NCBI GenBank assembly: GCA_021848765.1
Contig: JAJZTU010000013.1
Span: 1 to 15,422, forward strand
Source of the DNA: Bacillota bacterium
GTDB taxonomy: Bacteria > Bacillota > GCA-003054495 > Carboxydocellales > JAJZTU01
DNA length: 15,422 nt
Direction: 5' to 3'
In this document: positions 12,937 to 15,422 of the stretch, piece after piece
Layout: each line of letters begins with the position of its first letter
Numbering within the stretch: the first letter of the stretch is position 1
Made by a program: the position numbers and the translations under genes
Notes under the pieces: generated by a model
Database searches by the model: none
What the model was told of the DNA's origin: nothing
Seen by the model: the letters and a program-made list of their open reading frames with translations, nothing else

Positions 12937-15422
12937 AACCCTTGCGGTTAAAAATCGAGGGGCTCCACAGTTTTCGGGAAGCCCAGGACATCGATTTCAC
13001 AGCTCTTTGTGCTACCGGGGTTTTCGGCATCTTCGGACCCACCGGGAGCGGAAAATCCACCATTCTGGATTCCATCACCCTGGCCCTCTATGGCAAGGTG
13101 GAGCGGGCTAACAAAAACACCCAGGGTATCATCAACCACGGGGCGGACAGGGTCCTGGTGGAATTTAGCTTTGAGATTGGTACACCGGGCCAAAAGCGAA
13201 CCTATAAGGTTGAGCGCCTGTATAAACGAGTGGGCGAAAATAATGTTAATGCCCGCAATTCCAGGCTGAGCGAGCTTACCCCGGCCGGAGAAGAGGTGCT
13301 GGCTGATAAGGACCGGGAAGTAACCCTAAAGGTCGAGGAAATCTTGGGCCTTACAGTAGAAGACTTCACCCGGGCAGTAGTTCTTCCCCAGGGGAAATTT
13401 TCGGAATTCCTGGCCCTGCGGGATGCTGACCGGCGCAAGATGCTCCAGCGCCTTTTTGCCCTGGAAGCTTACGGTGATAAGCTTAACGACCGCTTGAAAA
13501 AGCGCCTGCAGCAGGCAGCCGGAGACCTTAACGGAGTAGAAAGGGAACAGCACGGTCTCGGAGATGCCTCAACTCAGGCGGTAGCAGAGGCCGGGAAAGC
13601 CCTTGACGATGCCCGCAAGAAAGAAAAGGCTGCTCACGCTGCCCAGAGGAAAATGCTCAAAGAATTTGAAGGAGAAAAACAAGTCTGGGAGCTCCAGGAA
13701 GAGCAGCAGGCAATATTGGAGTTAAGTAAACAACACAACCGGCTGCTGCCGGAAACAGAGGAACAGGAAAAACGGCTGGATATAGCCAGGCGTGCTGAAC
13801 AAGTGCGCCCTTTGCTGACTGCGTTAGCGGAAAGCGAGCAGCAATGGGCTGCGGCTCAGACCAAGCGGGGACAGGCGGCTCAGGAATTTCAGGCTGCTGC
13901 CGGCCAGGAGGTTCAAGTACATAAACTCTTTGAGGAGTGTCAAGAAAAGCGGCGACAGCGTGAACCTCAGCTCATTCAGCTAAAAACCAGGCTGGAAGCC
14001 GTCCTGATCCAGGAAGAAGAACTCACCCGGCACAAAAGGGAGCTTGAACTGCTAAACAGCATAATCCAAGCAGGCCAAAACTCACGGCAGGAACTGGCCC
14101 GGCAGCAGCAACAGCATGAAGTCATGTTTAAGGGAACAAACTCCAAACTCACTGAACTCAAAAAACGGGCCCGGGAAATCTCGATTTCGCCGGAATATCG
14201 CGGGCAGTTGGCTGTGGCTGTAGCAACCCTGAGGGATTATCGCCAAATTACCGCTCAGCTCGGGGAAGCCCGTCAGGAAGTAAATCGTAAAGCCCTGGAA
14301 GCTCAAAAAGCCAGGGAACTTTTGGAAACGTGCGGGCAGAAAGTCCGGGCAGCCCGGCAGAAGGCTGCGGAGTGGGAAAAACTTCTGGAAGAAAAGAAAA
14401 CTGCCTGCCCGGCAACAGAAGAAGACCTGCTGAAAAGGCAGCAAGCCTTGGAGCGGGGGAGAACCCAAGTGTCCGAGGTAGAGCGGTGTGAGCTGGAAAT
14501 AGCTCAGGCCGTGGCCCAGGTGGGAGCCACCCGGGAGATCTTTAATAAATGCGGGCTGGCGGTCCAACAGGCAGAACAGCAGCTCCAAACAGCCCGGGCA
14601 AACCTGGAGAAGATTCAGGTGCTCCGGGAGCGGTTGGACCTCCGGTGCAGGGAACTGGAACGGCAAAACCTGGCGGCTGTGCTGGTAAAAGGATTACAGG
14701 CGGGGCATCCCTGCCCGGTATGCGGCTCCAAGGACCATCCGGCCCCGGCAGAACATACTGTGGATATTGATTTGGAGGCAATACGGACAGGACTGACAGC
14801 TGCGGAAAAAGAGCTGAGTGCAGCCCAGACAGCCTTTCAGGAAGCTATAGTGCAAGACAGCCAAGCCAGGGCCCGGTTCCAGGCTGTCCAGACCCAGGTG
14901 GAACAGAGCCTTAAGCTCCAACAGGACAGGGAACAAGGCAGGCTCCAGGCCCGGGGTCACTTAAAGGATGAAGTCCAGGAAAAGAGTTTGCCGGAACTGC
15001 GCAAACTGCTGGAACAGCTGGAGGGGCGGCTGGCAGCTGATCTGCAGACCCGTCAAAACTGGTTAAAAGCGGTGGACACGCTCCAGCAAGAGTTGAATAC
15101 AGCCAAAGATAACCTGGCCGGGCTGGAAAATCAACATTCGGCTGCGGAAAATGCCTGCAGTAATGCCCAAAGGGCTTTGGAAGAAGCCCAGGGAAAGCTG
15201 GACAGGCTAATTGCCGGGGCCGGGGAGCAGGAAAGCAGCCTGGAGGAAAAAGCGGCGGCAGTAAGGGAAAAGCTTGATACGGCGGTAGTAGGAGAAAAGC
15301 TTGACACGGAAGCAGGAGAAACCCTTGCTAAAGAACTAAATGCAGAGCTAAGGACAGAAGTCAATTCATATCACTACCTGGAGATTGAGGATGAGAAAGT
15401 AGCCGGTTATGACCGGGAAGCT
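12933..15422 (+). CDS. sbcC: SbcC, Rad50-like ATPase subunit of SbcCD (3' end outside window)
   Basis: The frame is open from ATG 12933 to the window edge, giving 830 residues of an expected ~1000-1200. Visible: Walker A GPTGSGKS (35-42, Lys41), the Q-loop region FTRAVVLPQGKFSEF (Gln153), a first long coiled coil rich in Glu, Gln, Lys and Ala (about 185-560), the zinc hook GHPCPVCGSKDHP (Cys594, Cys597), and part of the returning coil. Signature motif and Walker B must lie beyond the window. Known role: ATP-driven clamp that dimerises through the zinc hook and controls SbcD nuclease on hairpins and DNA ends. The start overlaps the sbcD stop as ATGA, with AAGGGGG seven bases before it, so subunits are made together. 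A small in-frame duplication (15265-15314) lies in the second coil. Confidence 0.95.
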   Translation, partial: MKPLRLKIEGLHSFREAQDIDFTALCATGVFGIFGPTGSGKSTILDSITLALYGKVERANKNTQGIINHGADRVLVEFSFEIGTPGQKRTYKVERLYKRVGENNVNARNSRLSELTPAGEEVLADKDREVTLKVEEILGLTVEDFTRAVVLPQGKFSEFLALRDADRRKMLQRLFALEAYGDKLNDRLKKRLQQAAGDLNGVEREQHGLGDASTQAVAEAGKALDDARKKEKAAHAAQRKMLKEFEGEKQVWELQEEQQAILELSKQHNRLLPETEEQEKRLDIARRAEQVRPLLTALAESEQQWAAAQTKRGQAAQEFQAAAGQEVQVHKLFEECQEKRRQREPQLIQLKTRLEAVLIQEEELTRHKRELELLNSIIQAGQNSRQELARQQQQHEVMFKGTNSKLTELKKRAREISISPEYRGQLAVAVATLRDYRQITAQLGEARQEVNRKALEAQKARELLETCGQKVRAARQKAAEWEKLLEEKKTACPATEEDLLKRQQALERGRTQVSEVERCELEIAQAVAQVGATREIFNKCGLAVQQAEQQLQTARANLEKIQVLRERLDLRCRELERQNLAAVLVKGLQAGHPCPVCGSKDHPAPAEHTVDIDLEAIRTGLTAAEKELSAAQTAFQEAIVQDSQARARFQAVQTQVEQSLKLQQDREQGRLQARGHLKDEVQEKSLPELRKLLEQLEGRLAADLQTRQNWLKAVDTLQQELNTAKDNLAGLENQHSAAENACSNAQRALEEAQGKLDRLIAGAGEQESSLEEKAAAVREKLDTAVVGEKLDTEAGETLAKELNAELRTEVNSYHYLEIEDEKVAGYDREA
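15265..15314 (+). repeat. 27-base in-frame duplication in sbcC
   Basis: GAAAAGCTTGA(C/T)ACGG occurs at 15267 and 15294, giving REKLDTAVV and GEKLDTEA, followed by a third, degraded GETLAKE. It lies within the second coiled coil of SbcC. Confidence 0.65.

Overview
The window looks like a chromosomal piece of a GC-moderate anaerobic member of the Clostridia, probably of the Peptococcaceae/Desulfotomaculum-Pelotomaculum type. This is inferred from the addB-addA-sbcD-sbcC gene order typical of Firmicutes, strong AGGAGG ribosome binding sites, sigma-A type promoters, GTG/TTG starts, a rubrerythrin-type protein without rubredoxin, and a membrane-bound iron-sulfur/cytochrome b pair. The species cannot be fixed from the sequence alone.

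Left part (1-1011). The first ~97 bases look like the 3' end of an IS200/IS605-type element: the last codons of a TnpB-like gene running into a 9-bp hairpin and a GGTTCAC end. A rubrerythrin-family gene follows (266-685), with a near-consensus promoter, a symmetric operator-like sequence at the presumed start of transcription, and a bidirectional terminator. A 60-residue two-helix membrane protein of unknown function lies on the minus strand.

Minus-strand respiratory pair (1195-2898). A HybA/FdnH-like four-cluster iron-sulfur protein and an FdnI-like cytochrome b are transcribed from a good promoter (2955-2984). No catalytic hydrogenase or formate dehydrogenase subunit is adjacent. The iron-sulfur gene has a clear Tat leader in a different reading frame, so it is either frameshifted (natural or sequencing) or translated from an internal start.

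Plus-strand DNA repair operon (3161-15422, continuing past the end). addB and addA overlap by ATGA and encode the AddAB helicase-nuclease that processes double-strand breaks. sbcD and sbcC also overlap by ATGA and encode the SbcCD (Mre11/Rad50-like) nuclease that opens hairpin and blocked ends. All catalytic motifs are visible, except the C-terminal part of SbcC, which lies outside the window.

The unusual part is the 642-base gap between addA and sbcD. It holds no convincing gene but is highly structured: a ~220-base imperfect palindrome whose apex branches into two hairpins with identical ACGGAT loops (CACGGATG context, matching the CANGGANG signature of CsrA/RsmE binding sites), then four 22-23 base tandem repeats. 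It may be an unrecognised structured RNA, possibly a CsrA-binding one, or a mobile palindromic element. In addition, addA, sbcD and sbcC carry several in-frame short tandem repeats in loops or tails, suggesting recurrent minisatellite expansion.
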